Source: Malurus cyaneus samueli
Lineage: Eukaryota; Chordata; Aves; Passeriformes; Maluridae
Direction: 5' to 3'
Assembly (NCBI GenBank): GCA_009741485.1
Contig: CM019236.1
Span: 58,866,701 to 58,930,700, forward strand
Length of the DNA stretch: 64,000 bases
The notes beneath the pieces were generated by a model. The model was not told where the DNA came from. It ran no database searches and worked only from the letters and a program-made list of their open reading frames with translations. The number at the start of each line of letters is the position of its first letter. Position 1 is the first letter of the stretch. The translations under genes were made by a program, and so were the position numbers. Positions 12,346 to 56,574 of this stretch are shown here, piece after piece.

Positions 12346-12894
12346 TCCCCATTGGAAAATCATGAAAGAGGAAGGGAAAAAGAAAGTGTGTTACCAAATG
12401 ACCTTCCAAGTGACACTGGTTATAAACTAAAAGATCTTCATGTAAGGGTGTAGGACGATGAAGGAAATCAGACATGACAGTTGCATGCATTAATGCAAAA
12501 AATCCCATTTTTTTTTGCACTAACGTATCCCATTTCTATTTTGAGCAGTGATCTATCAGGTTTCTCAGTATCCGAATTCCAGGACTATGACTTACATTGA
12601 TATTCATGACACATTTTTGCATATCATGGACAGATGACATCTGCCTGCTCAGTGAGATAGAGAGCTACACAAGAACTGCTGCTTCTTGGGATTTGTATAT
12701 CTGCACATGAGATGTAGGACTGACATATTTGAGAATCATCAGTTTTTCTGCTCTAACAAAGTCCAGGGGGCAGATGCACAGTCAGAGTTTAATGTATCAC
12801 TGCAAAAGTGCTAAGATTTTATAAAAACATTATTTCTCTGAGTGAATTTTGTCATATGAGTTTATTCTAATGGCTCATTTGGGGTATAATTGAC

Positions 12895-12965
12895 AGCTGA
12901 TACGTCTACAGACACATTAATTAACATCATCTGGAGTTAATTAATTTGCTGAGATATTACTAACT
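12895..12965. promoter_or_regulatory. Candidate enhancer core: paired TTAATTAA sites with E-box
   Basis: Two TTAATTAA palindromes (about 12918-12925 and 12937-12944) flank a CATCTG E-box at about 12929-12934. TTAATTAA is a classical site for paired and LIM homeodomain proteins, and CANNTG for bHLH factors. RORB is expressed in retina and sensory cortex, where such factors act. That this is an enhancer is inference from motif grouping; conservation was not tested. Confidence 0.25.
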
Positions 12966-14044
12966 ATATAGGTCGCACTGCATAAAGCATGACAGAGGCT
13001 GTAAACACAACTAGTATCCTCAGCTGTTTATTTTCAGATTATTAAATATAAATGCAGAGCACCTGAAGTCTTGCTGTGAAACCAAAGAACATCAATTCCA
13101 GTTGCAAAGAGAATGCCAAGATCTCTTTGGCAGCCAAACTTACCATGAAAACTTTTGTTGACCATAACTCACAAGGAAAAAAAAGCATTTCCTACTCACA
13201 GAGGTAGGATAAAAACGACAGAATTGGCAAGTAGATAAAAATGCTGAATGTACTTAATTTGAAACCACTTAGGGATAGAAACATGAAAATTAACTAGGCC
13301 AATCTACCAGCATTTTTCAAGGAACTCCAACAAAAGGATGATGAGAACTCTTGAAAGGTGAAGCAACTGCTTTTTTCACTGTCAGTTCTCTGATTAGGCT
13401 TGATGCTTCCAAGTGCAATCCCTCCTGGATCAACAAATTAGAGAAAGGACTTCCTTTTCAAAGTTGATGCCTGGCATGTTTTATTAACATTTTTGATCAA
13501 GAGCTAAATATTGAATGCTCTTTTTTCTCCCTTAAACCAAAGCTACATGATAGGAAGATTATAATCCTGTCTCTCCCAAGTGAAGTTTTTTAGATATTAA
13601 ACTGAAGTTATATAAAACATGAGTTCTGGTTTTTCCTTTTAGACATCGTATGCATGTGAGTGACAATTGCCACAAATACACATCAGACACATTAGCTGCC
13701 TTGTTGACTCTTTCTTTCAAGAAGAATTCAGAAAAATAACTGTCTTCCATTATGGATTCATTCCTAATTCCCAATATAACAACTTTTGAAACCTGATCAT
13801 TTTCCTACTTTTAGGATAATGAATTTTGTGCCCATGAGTAAAATGTTTCACTGCTGAGGAAAAAAAAGAAAAAGACAGCTCAGTGTACTTTGGATTTTTC
13901 TTAGGGCAGCGTTTGGGCTAATTTTTATTTGAAGATTTTTTAATTACCTATTTGTTTATGTCCAAGTGCTCATTTCAAATATGTGAGACAATTTTGAATT
14001 TGCTTCCCTGATAGAATTCCACCCTACTTCCCGTTCTCCTGAGA

Positions 14045-14125
14045 GAATGAATTTGATTCCAGGTGATTATCCCATTGTCTGTGGAATATAATTACTAATC
14101 ACATCAAATTAATTAATTTCTATTG
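14045..14125. promoter_or_regulatory. Candidate enhancer core: homeodomain, E-box and OTX-like sites
   Basis: Within 80 bases there are a CAGGTG E-box (about 14062-14067), a GATTATCCC block (OTX/CRX-like on the reverse strand, about 14066-14074), two TAAT-containing sites and the 16-mer caaattaattaatttc at 14105-14120. The same 16-mer recurs exactly in intron 4 at 26055-26070. The regulatory role is inferred from motifs only. Confidence 0.25.
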
Positions 14126-14867
14126 CGGCATTACAATTCATAGAATGTTACATAGAACTGGACTCAGTTCGCTGTCGTAAAGAGCTTTCAGCTTAAGTAT
14201 AAAATAAGAGACGAGTGCTGCAGAGACTGTGCATTCTGTGGAGCTGAAGAAAGAAGCTACACCTGGTGGTGGGGAGCAATGTATCCAAACATTATAAATG
14301 TTTTTTTGAACATCTTGGTGATGGTGGTTTTGCAGGCTTTTACTGAGTGATGCATCTCAATGTGTTTATTGAAAAACTGGACAAATGGACTTAGGCTGAA
14401 GCTTGCTCAAAAAGAGGCAGGAGCCGCTTTTCTGGCTCATAGTATCAGAGTAATAAGGGGTGAGAAGGCATCTGGAAAGCCTTTTGAAGTGGACCTAGGA
14501 AGTTTGCCCTTATTCTTTCCTCATGTTGACTGCATTGGGAGAAAATAATTCTTGTTCCTGTGCTTCTGGAAGTTACCATTGTGGCAACTCCGTTGTTGTT
14601 TCTTCATTCAATTTTTGCCTCAATAGGAAGAAAGTGGCACTTAGTCAATACATTTTATATTTTTAAAGAGTTCAGAAGAAAGGTGCTTATTTTATAATAG
14701 CAGTAAAGAGAGACTGGTACACAGCTCCCTGAACTGTTTGTTGGTCTAACAGGTTGAGGGAATAAAAACAATGTAAGATCATAGGTGGACAAACAAAAAT
14801 GGGATATGCATAAAGTGTAGTAGCTTGTGTCAGCCAATAACATCAAAGTTGTGTATTCTATCATCAT

Positions 14868-14948
14868 ATGGGCCACTCACTTGAGTTGAACATGATGATT
14901 CTTCTGGATCCCTTTCAACTCAGAGTATTCTGTGGTCTGTGACCTGTG
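14868..14948 (+). mobile_element. CR1 3'-end fragment
   Basis: The stretch around 14884-14940 follows the CR1 tail: a gttgaac-atgatgattctt block, ggatccctttcaactcag, and tattctgtggtctgtga as a worn octamer repeat. Only the last 80 or so bases of the element remain. Confidence 0.75.
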
Positions 14949-15975
14949 ATTATATCTGCAGAAGAAACATGGTACAGCGTTCATCAGAGTATCTCAAGAC
15001 TCTTTTGGGAATACAGTGTCTGCTTTTTTATCTGGCTTGTACAGTCAAGATTTTTGTTATGAATCCTGAAATTGTTCTGCTGTTTTATGAAAAAAATACC
15101 TGGGGGACAGTAGCAAAATATAATTTTCCAAACTTACTCAAATGCCTTCTGTGTCTTAAGGATGTCTTTTCTGTGAGTCCTTTAAGGCGATATGGTAGGA
15201 ATTTCCTAGACAATCTGTACGGTACTAATTTATAAAGGTTTTGGAATAAAGGTTTGAATTAACTGAAGAGCCACAAATCTAAAATATTGTTTACATATTA
15301 ATTGAAAGTCAGAGCCTAAGCATTTAGGGATTTGATCCACAAATGCAGAGCTTACAATTGCAACTCATGCATGAAATTATTGATTGAGTACAGTAAAAAG
15401 TACTGTGCTAACTGCAGTCAGTGTAACAGGATCAATTCATCTTGTTCTGTTCCTATCAGAATCACAAATGGTATATGCAAGTCACAGTAAAAGTACCTTC
15501 ATATTTTTGTTGTGTTTTTTTTCTGTCTTGTCTTTCCCTGAGGATCGTCTTACATTCTTATTGTAGTCCCTACCTCTGACATTGACATGTCTTTGAAACA
15601 TAAAGCAGCACATGGTCCCAGAGCTGAGACATTGTCCATCCACAGGAGTCTGAAGCAGACACCTGTGAGCAGTTACTCAAACTGGCCTCACAAATAGCAG
15701 TGCCTGGAGGCACATGTCTGAATGTTTTTATTATCTCAGTGGGCATAAGGCGTAGGAATCTTTGTGCAGGATCAACTTGGAAAAAATTCCAAAGAACTGC
15801 AGGTGCTTTTCTGTTAAGGAATTCCCTCTATACAGCATGTATTAGGAACAGTTTTAAAACTGGTTTGCTTGCCTGAGCAAATGGCTTAAAATGTGCTAGA
15901 TCAGAAATAGTATGTCAGGAAAATGAGCTCACAGTGGTGAGCTGAAATCTCTTCCGCCATCCATGTAAGTTCTTC

Positions 15976-16039
15976 TTCCCTTGGGAAGTCCCTTGGGAAA
16001 TGCTTTCCCTTGGGGTATGCTGTCCCAAGGGAATAGTTG
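15976..16039. repeat. 17-bp imperfect tandem repeat carrying EBF/COE-like sites
   Basis: Units TCCC(W)2GGG(R) start at 15977, 15989, 16006 and 16023. The last three form a 17-bp imperfect tandem array: 15989-16005, 16006-16022 and 16023-16039. The core TCCCNNGGGA is the known consensus of EBF/COE transcription factors. It is exact at 15977-15986, 15989-15998 and 16023-16032, and off by one base at 16006-16015. Either this is a chance minisatellite or a homotypic factor-binding cluster; the sequence alone cannot say which. Confidence 0.6.
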
Positions 16040-17410
16040 ATTGACTTTGCGGAATAGAGGGCTTTCTAGTGTTCTCCTCGTGCAGTCCCCTATAAGCCTC
16101 TACACTAAATAGGAGGATGAAGGAGTAGGGAATGTGATGCACCTTTCAATGGGAACTGTGGTGGTGGCTCACTGGGACACTCTACTGGGTTTTGGTTGTT
16201 TAACCACCAAGTGATAGGTAGAGGGAAGTGGTAGGAAGGAAACTCCTGGCTTCTGCTAAAAGAGACAATGTAGAAATCAGGCAGAGTCCAGGCTGTATGA
16301 TCTTATTTTCACAGTGTGCACTATACAAGTGTATTTAGTGCCTAACTTACAATGTGCAATCATTTTTAAGTATAGGGTTTTTTTCCAGATTTTTTAATCT
16401 TTTCAACAGCCCAGAAGTTTGAAGTGGGATAGTCTTGGGATTAGCAACTGCACAATAATCTTGTTTTCCTTTCTCAATCCATTTTAGAGTTACATGTGTC
16501 TCATTAAAGTACTAGCAGTTAGCTGTCCTAGTGCTTGGGGTAGCTCTACTAAAAAAGCTTTTCTGCCTGATGAGTGACTTGAGTTGCGGAGAACTGCTAC
16601 TGTTCCTACCCTGGCCATGGAGAAACAATATCTGCCAGGGGTACTTTCCAAATGTGATGCTGCTTCCAAATAGGAGAATAGCAGTAAGGCGTGCATCCTA
16701 AACAGAAAAGTGAATGAAAGGGAAACAAATTAAGTTTAAATATTTCTTCTCAATTCATCTGAGAAGGCATAATTTTTCCTTACGTTTCAAAATATATTTT
16801 CTGCCTATGTCGCGAAAAGTAAGACATGAGATTCAATGTAATTGAGGAAATCAAACAGCTGTGTTAGTAAAAACAAAAAGTATGGAAAATAGTGAAATGT
16901 TTTTTTCCTTCTGAGAATTAAATGACCACTGTTTATAAAAAAGAGATGAGGAGGTTGAGCAAGCTTTTATCAACCTGTCTCTGACAGTGCTGTTAGTGAC
17001 TTTGTGTCTTGAAGATGCAATTTGAAGAAAGCAAAAACGTCATCTTCTGTACTTTGCTTTAAAAAAGGCTTTGAAGTATACCTTTATTTCCACCTTAAGT
17101 AAAACAGAAAGTCACGAATATTTCAACTGTGTGAGAAAGGACAATCCTGATTATTATACAGGACCACTAATGACTGTCTTTAGCAACAACGATGAAATTA
17201 ACCAGTAAAAAAAATCTTTTTTTCTAAGAAAAGGAATATGAGGAAAAACTTACTAATTGTGAGGCATCTTAAAATGTTGAAGAGTTTTGTGGGATGTGGA
17301 AAAACTACATAATGTGAGGCATTTAAAATTGGCCAAACCAAAATAGACATACAGTACAAAACAGTTTTGTATTTTTGGGGGTCAATTGATCATCTGCTCT
17401 CTCACTCTAA

Positions 17411-49173
<31,763 letters not shown>

Positions 49174-49673
49174 AGGGGATAATAGAATTTTCACGTAGTC
49201 ATGGAATGCATCACTAGTAAGACAAAAAGAAATGTTTTCATGAAGAAATTATTAAAAATGTCACTACTGCAACACTAGGAATGTCCTGCACTTAATAGAA
49301 TTATTTTTCACCGCTACAGTTTGAAGAATGTAAATATGCAACTCTGAGTGGGGATGTCTTTTTTCTCTTTTGTTTACTTTTTCTTTTCATTTTTGAACTG
49401 ACAATGAATATACAAATATAGGACACTGGGTGTTATCTTTTTTTTTTAATTTACTTTTGTTGGGGGATGTTTTGGGAGACAACTGTTCCTAGAATTTTAT
49501 TGTAGATATACATGATAATAGAGCAGTACTTTGCAGTATTACTCTTGCTGTTTATTGTTCAAATATAATTTAAGAAAATTCCACTATTAGACTGCCTAGT
49601 TCTGTGTTTTTAGATAGTTTAATGCATTGTGGAAATTTGTAGCTGTCTTGGAAATTATGATGCATATATGGAG

Positions 49674-49745
49674 AGCACACACACACTATATATAATATAT
49701 ATATACATATGTATGTATTTATGTATGTGTTATGTATTATATGCT
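49674..49745 (+). repeat. Mixed AC/AT/GTAT microsatellite
   Basis: An (AC)n run passes into (TA)n and then an imperfect (TGTA)n stretch. It lies about 500 bases after the RORB stop. Confidence 0.85.
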
Positions 49746-50423
49746 ACATGCTGTAACTTAAAAATCACATGCCTACATTTAAAGGATGCTCAACCCAGCT
49801 GTCACATATTACTCTCCAAGTAATGTATTAGATTTACTTTGGGCAATCAAGATTTGCTTTGCCAGAGTCAAATTGTCAGCTGCCAATGTGTAATGACAGG
49901 ATCATTTCTGATATATGTGTAATGTGGTGCATGTGTGCTGTGTATAAATCAAACATCAGGAATGTATCATTGGTGCAAAAGCCTTGTCTGGATGGTTTTA
50001 GTGAAGAGAGGAATAGGATTGGGTGTTTTATTTTATTTTCTCACTGTTACAGGAATAGAACATATATAAAAGTGAACAAAGTAGGACCTGATCTCCATAA
50101 AGTATCTGAAACATGGAGTAAAAATGTAGACAATCCCATATGTACATTTTTATGATTCCACCACACATGAGTTTTTTTTTATGTACACTGTTTTGAAAGT
50201 AACTTCAAGTCTTGGTTTGTTTTTTGCTGAACTCATTAGAAAGATAGTAGTAAACTCAGTGAAAACCATAGCAAGCCTGAAGTGTAAATCTCTGAAGAGG
50301 AAGGAAAGTTGGGATGGAGGAGGAAGATCAAAAGTGAGTGAAGTCCATGGTTACAAAGGACAGTATAACTACCACCGTTTCTGACAGTCATTGTCTAGAT
50401 GGGACTGATGTGTTCCACTACAC

Positions 50424-50520
50424 ACATACATCTGTGTATGTTCTAAACACATGCTATATGTATGTATATATCTGTGTGTATATAACTGTATAATATATAT
50501 ACAATATATAGGATTTATTT
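50424..50520 (+). repeat. TA/TGTA-rich microsatellite
   Basis: Imperfect (ACAT)n, (TGTA)n and (TA)n runs are separated by short non-repeat bases. It is the second microsatellite in the presumed 3' UTR and, like the first, a source of length variation. Confidence 0.8.
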
Positions 50521-50659
50521 TAGATGCGTTTCAGGAGTGGAGCAAAGGATGGAACATTCTTTTTGTCTGTCTCTGAATCGACTGTCGAATATGTGCATTT
50601 GCTTGCAAAAACCAAGGCAAACACAGAGGGGAGTAGAAGGCTACCATGGTCTTTATCTT

Positions 50660-50705
50660 GTGGATTAATTAAGTTTAATTAGCAGTCATTATTAATGTAT
50701 CTGCG
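50660..50705. promoter_or_regulatory. TAAT-rich block in the presumed 3' UTR
   Basis: The run ggattaattaagtttaatta and the following cattattaatg hold several homeodomain-type TAAT cores in 40 bases. In RNA it would be an AU-rich segment. Function is unproven. Confidence 0.2.
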
Positions 50706-51121
50706 TTCTGCCAGTAATACAAAATAGACATTTTATCTATGAAAGAGGGTTTCAGTTTCTGCTGCATCTCTCTTCACCACCACTTTACCCCTTGTGAACC
50801 TGCCCATTCACCAGGCTCATCGTAGGGCAGTGTCACAGGGCGCCGAGGAACACAGATTGGCCCTAGGGTGGGAAGAACTTGGTCTGTTGTAGAGATAATT
50901 TAATGCCTTGTGCAGCTCTGGTCTTAATCTTCTCTTTTCTGCATGAGAATATAAATCACAGGCTATTTCACATAGGTTGTGGAGTTCTCCCTTGCTTTCC
51001 ATCAATTGGTTTGCAAGTTTGCATATGTATTTTGTGGCAGAATGGAGTCTAGAGAACATCCCAATTTGTTCTGTTTTGGCAATGCCAGAACAGGTACAAG
51101 AGTAGTTGCAAACTCTCAGCT

Positions 51122-51734
51122 AATAAATGTTTCTCTGTAGGTCCATTACAACTTAGGAAAAAGAAAACAATCTGCTCAGCAAATTTAGTTGTGCCAAGAA
51201 TTTTGCAAATATGACATACTCCTCAAAATTGCTTAATGCTATTGAATGCAACTACTAAAGTAACTTTTTTTGCTCCCAATTCAGAGCACATTTCTCTAGT
51301 GATTACATTAAAATGTCCTCAACATAATAAAGCATTGATTTTGATGCTTCTTTCTACTATTCCACTGTAAGACTGACATTCATTACAGGGTGATTGACTT
51401 GTTTGCAGCACTTTTTGCATGGCAAATCCAAGTAAAGGATCCCAAATTTCAAGTATTTTCTTATATCAAAAAAACTCAATGAACTATGTCTGTGTTCTCT
51501 TTGTGTAGATTTATTGGGGAAGAAATCAAGTCAAACTGAACTCTGGAAGTGCGCAGTTTTAACTGAAGGGAATTCATGGTCTCCTTGTCTTTCCCAACAC
51601 AAGAACACATACACATGCATTGTTTGAAATATTTTATAGATTTGTTTTCAGTATATCAAAAGTATATATTTAGTCAACCCATAGAAATATAGAATAAGTG
51701 ATGAATACTACTATTCATAGTGCTGCTTAATAAA
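51122..51734 (+). promoter_or_regulatory. RORB: Proximal poly(A) signal candidates
   Basis: AATAAA occurs at 51122-51127, 51326-51331 and 51729-51734. The third has a GT-containing stretch about 40 bases downstream (near 51768). Use of any of these would give a 3' UTR of about 2-2.6 kb. Confidence 0.4.
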
Positions 51735-54700
51735 GAGGTTTGTCATGTTTTTAAATAGTCCTTCACAATTGTGTGCTCCATCTTGAAAATGTTGTTCTCT
51801 TCTCTAATAAGCTAATTGCCCCTTGTGATTTTTGAATAACTTCTCAGGCAAGATAACTAAATGGAGATCACCAGTGAAAAAGACACTAATTACCTGCAGG
51901 GCTTTTATTCCTTAAAGCACTATTCTTACATCACTACAATATCATTACCTTTTCAATCAGTAATGATTACAATCACGTTTTAAAGATGTGGAAATGAAAG
52001 GAAAAAGGTTAAGTGACTTGTCAGAGCAAGGTAGCACTCTCCAGTTTAGGAATAAAAATGGATTCTTGCCTTTTATCCTGAAAGTTCTAATATTCTGGAA
52101 TACAATATCTTCATTGCCTTTGGTACGCAATAATCTCTACCAAGAATTTCAAATATTGCCAAACAAATTTTTGCTACTATTTGTACAGAATTGAGCAAAT
52201 AGCACTGTTATTTGGAAAATGAAAATTAATTTTCAAACATTATTTATTTATGAAACTGTACTGTGGTATCTGTAATTATATTATACTTAATTTTCTGTCA
52301 TTTTGGATTGGCCACATAAGTATAGTACTTCTGTTGTCTGTCACTACATGTAGAACAGCACATACTGATCACGTGCCACTGGCTGGATATTTGTGATTGG
52401 TTTTGCCCATAGTCATTTACATTCAAAATTTCAAATTCTAAATACTGGATCTCACATGTTCAGGTTATCCATAGACTTTAGAATAGCATGAATTTTAGTA
52501 AATAACTTCACAAGTCACAGTATTAATTTTTCATTTTAGTTCGTTTTCGCTTTCAGTAGTCCACAATTGAACCTGAAGCTTTACAATGAAGTGTCTAAAA
52601 CTAGGTTTTGTCATGACTTCTTTCTGTAGAAACTGCATATGTTTGTTGGTTTTTTTAGTGACAGACTTTTCAAATGAGACACATTTTTTTAATGGTTGAT
52701 GAACCTGGGACCTAAAACATAAAGATATTTAAAACATATATTTAAAGCATGTATTGCATCTATTACTTCTAGCATTGCTCTCCAATAATTCAACAATATT
52801 GCTGTAAATTACCCTTGCATTGAGGAAGGAAATGTGCAGTGTTCATTATACTACCACAAAGACTATTTTGCTGTAAATATCACTCTTGCCTGTTTTTTGT
52901 ATAAAGAATTAATTCCAACATTTGTATTTCCTTCTAGAGGAAATTGCAGCACAGTAGTAGTAGAAGGTACCTCAGTTGAGCAAATTTGTTTCCAAAAGCA
53001 ATATGTGTTTTTGACTGGCTTGTGATAGACAGCATTTATAAATTGATTCTGCACGTTGTCTGACGCTTGCCTCTAACTGAAGTCACTAAAACTTGAGGCA
53101 TTTCAGCACCACATAGAAGGTGCTCAGCCCATCGCAGGATTGGAGGCCCTTGGCATTAAGAGGTTCCCCTTGAGCTTTGTTGAGCAGAAGGCAGATGTTA
53201 CTCTCATATTTGTGTTGTAATGCTTTGACTTCGTGCTTGGTGGTGTTCATTTCAGTTCAGTTTCACAGGGTTCAGTTTATTCTCCTACAGAGAGTTGCAC
53301 CTTGGGCACCAGTGCTGTTCCAACACCTGTGCTAGTTTAAGGTGCTGCAAGTGGAGCAGCTACCAGACCTTCCCATGTAGATGAGCTTTATTGTGCAATT
53401 TAGTTTGTTCAGTTTCATGGTGGCAGCTAGCCCAGGTGAGTGTTCCCCTTTGGGATGTAACAACTTTTACACAGAGGATGCAAATCTGTTCTATTTGCTA
53501 GCCTCTCAGCCTCCCACCACCAGGCCGTGCCAGCTTCTCTAAGATTGCAAGAGTCTCACAAATTGGTCGGGCAGCTTAGTTAGAGATGTGCAGCTAATTG
53601 CTCCTTTCCCTGTTGACTTTTCTACCCCTCTGAAGCTGTGCTTCAAAGGTCATTTGAAAGATATTCAGGCTCCCCTACTCCTCCTCCCTCCTGACTCTGC
53701 GTTGATGTGCTGTTTCCAGAGGAGCTAAGGTCCAGCCTGGAAGGTGGTTCTTATTTTCAGTCATTGTCTTTTGGACATCCGAGGAACATAGCACATAAGA
53801 TCAAACTGAAACATGGAAGATGTTTGTCCAATTCATTATGTCTAAGGACATGTGAAATGGAATCCTGCGACAGAACAGCTTGGTTTTCGCTGGCTATAAA
53901 ATAGTACTGTATTTACACCTAGCAGTCTGTCCCAGCACCTTCTGCCTCCACTCTAAAAACTAAATCCTGTCTCTGACATTCATTAGAAACTGTGTGTTGG
54001 AGGCCTTGTCCTCTTCTTTACTCTTTAAGTTTCACGCTTCGTAAATGACAATCACTGCTTGATGCAAATGTTGCACTCTATGCCACTCAGGGATGTTTCA
54101 TTACTAAAAATAACCATAAATGTAACGGTGATAATAGGGAAGAGATTGTTAGAGGCTTCGAAGGGCATGGGTTGAGCTGCCCAAGTGAACATGACCCAGA
54201 CAAGGCTTTCAAGCCAGTGATTATAAGTAACATTGGTATAAACTGAATTCACTGTCAGCATTTCCTCAGCTTGATCTGACTTTGCCAGTTGTTTCACAGT
54301 CAGCGGAGTCCTACTGACCCATCAGCTCATGATGTTAAGGACCCTTTGGGAACAAAATGCAAGTGAGCTTTGTACCAATTACTGGATTTAGACAACTGAC
54401 AAAGTTTAAAAGTATTCCATTTATGTACCATTAATGTGAGCTCATATTCAGACTTGCTGGAGGCATGTAAGAGGAAGGGTTAAGACATGGAATAAGTGAT
54501 TGTATGTCAGCAGTGACAAGAGCACCAAACTACGACGTGGAGAAGTGACTGTGAAGAACAAGTAGACATGAGCAAGTGGCTAATAGCTACTATTTTCTCT
54601 CAGGGATGCACAAAATCATAGCTAGCCCAGGACTCTGTAGCAATACTTCTCCATGGTGTGATCAGTACCTTCCTCACATCTAAACATTATACCCCGCTTT

Positions 54701-56547
54701 ATACTGTGCTAGTGAAAAGTACTCCCACTTCTTAGAGTTTTGAAATGTGCTTATCCCTAGCTTTACACCACATGTTTTCTTTTGTTACAAGAACACACGC
54801 AGGATGATAAATTGCAGTGGTTTGTATTGCCAGTCATTAAATTAATTCCATGTCTTCAACCAAGAGGTTTTCCTCAGCTCTGAATATGATCGTTATTCCT
54901 ATTGACACAGTGAAAATGTATGTTTCTTGACTCCCTCCATCCTCTGAACTTGCTCCACCTAGAAGACTGATGGACATCTTCAGGAGGTGGAGAGGCCAGC
55001 ATCCCTATGCATCAAGATTTTCACAATCATATTCTTTATCGACCATTACATTGCAATTTTTATTTTAATCTTTCAGGTTGCTAGGAGCCATGTCCAAGTG
55101 ACTGAAGTTCTTGTTAGCGTGATACCTTCACATTAAAAAGTCTTATGGTCAGAGGACCTTGCCTCTCTTTCCTTTTTCTTTTACTCTTAGCTCCTAGTGA
55201 ATGAGGCTTGGAGTGGCAAATGATTCACCTTGATTCTGTCTGAAAGTTGGTATCTTTACAACCTGCAAGGGGAGCTCCACCCAGATGGAAGGAAGCAGGC
55301 TCCTTCCTCCTCTTCCTTCATGTTGTCACTTAGCTGTTGTTGTCCCTGCATGCATTGTCCTTGCACGTGTTGTCCCTGCATGACTGACAATGAGCCCAGC
55401 ACCCCAGTGATTATCATCCCAGAGGGTGTTTGCAGCTATGAAAGCCACTTGTGTATGCAATCTGCTGACAGAAGTCATTGTGACGAGACCTGAAACTTCT
55501 ACAGTGGTAGCTCATAGATCAGTAACTCTCCAAAAAACACAGGCTGCATGTCCTGTGACATGGCAGCTGTGTCCGTGTGCTCCAAATGACCTTTGCATTT
55601 CATTTCTCTTGAGAGGATAAGGCAATGAACAAAACACTCTGGGAAAGGAAAAGCATTTCCTGGGTGTTACTGCAGTAAGCGAGGATAATACTGCTCACAG
55701 TGAGTTCAGTAACATAATGTACTACATTTGCATTATTTCATTATCCTCACAATTCAAGCATAGCACATAGAAAAATGAGAGAAAACATCCTTGGATATAG
55801 CAGCAATAAGTAAATTGTGTTTCTTTGTAACTGTGCTTGCAGAAATTATTTGCTTTGCATGTGGTCTTCTGTACATTAACAAAAAAAAACAACTAATGTA
55901 GATATCACAGTGATTTTGCATATTTTTTTTGATTTGTTGGATATAGCTGCTAATTTGTGAATGAAGAATTGTGAATGAGAATTTTTTTGTGCTTCAAAAA
56001 GATGCTGGGATCCTTGTTTATGACTATACATTGACAGCGGTAAAATTTGTTCAATATAAGACTCTGTCTGGAGAGAATTTTAAAAAATGGCTTCTAGTTT
56101 TCAATATTGGGAACACACTAGCCCCTTATTTGGGCGACAAGAATGCAAATGCAATGAAACACAAACAGGAGCAGATGGTTAAACACCAAGAACACGAAAG
56201 AATAGGCTTTACCTTGATGACTGTTTCAGATAAAACCAGCTTATTTAAAAAAAAAAACTAAAAAATTAAAAAAAAATAAAAGCACTTGTCTTGATTAGCA
56301 GCTTAATAAGTCAAAGTAACTACATTAGGCTGTTGACTTTGGGGATTCAGATTCAGATGCACTACATTTGTGGTTTTTTTAATGTGTCACTTCAATGTCA
56401 GAATCAGGCAAAAAAAGGTGTTTTGTTGTTAGTAAAAAAAGCTAATAATCGTTTAACCCTACAGAGTGTGGACCACACATTCTTGTGCAGTATATGGGGA
56501 TTTATTCGTGCACTTATTTTTAAGAAGCCACTGAGTAGCATAGCCAG

Positions 56548-56574
56548 TGATAGCTATGATAGCTGTGATAGTCT
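56548..56574 (+). repeat. 9-bp tandem repeat, three units
   Basis: Units TGATAGCTA, TGATAGCTG and TGATAGTCT lie head to tail at 56548, 56557 and 56566. Confidence 0.85.
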
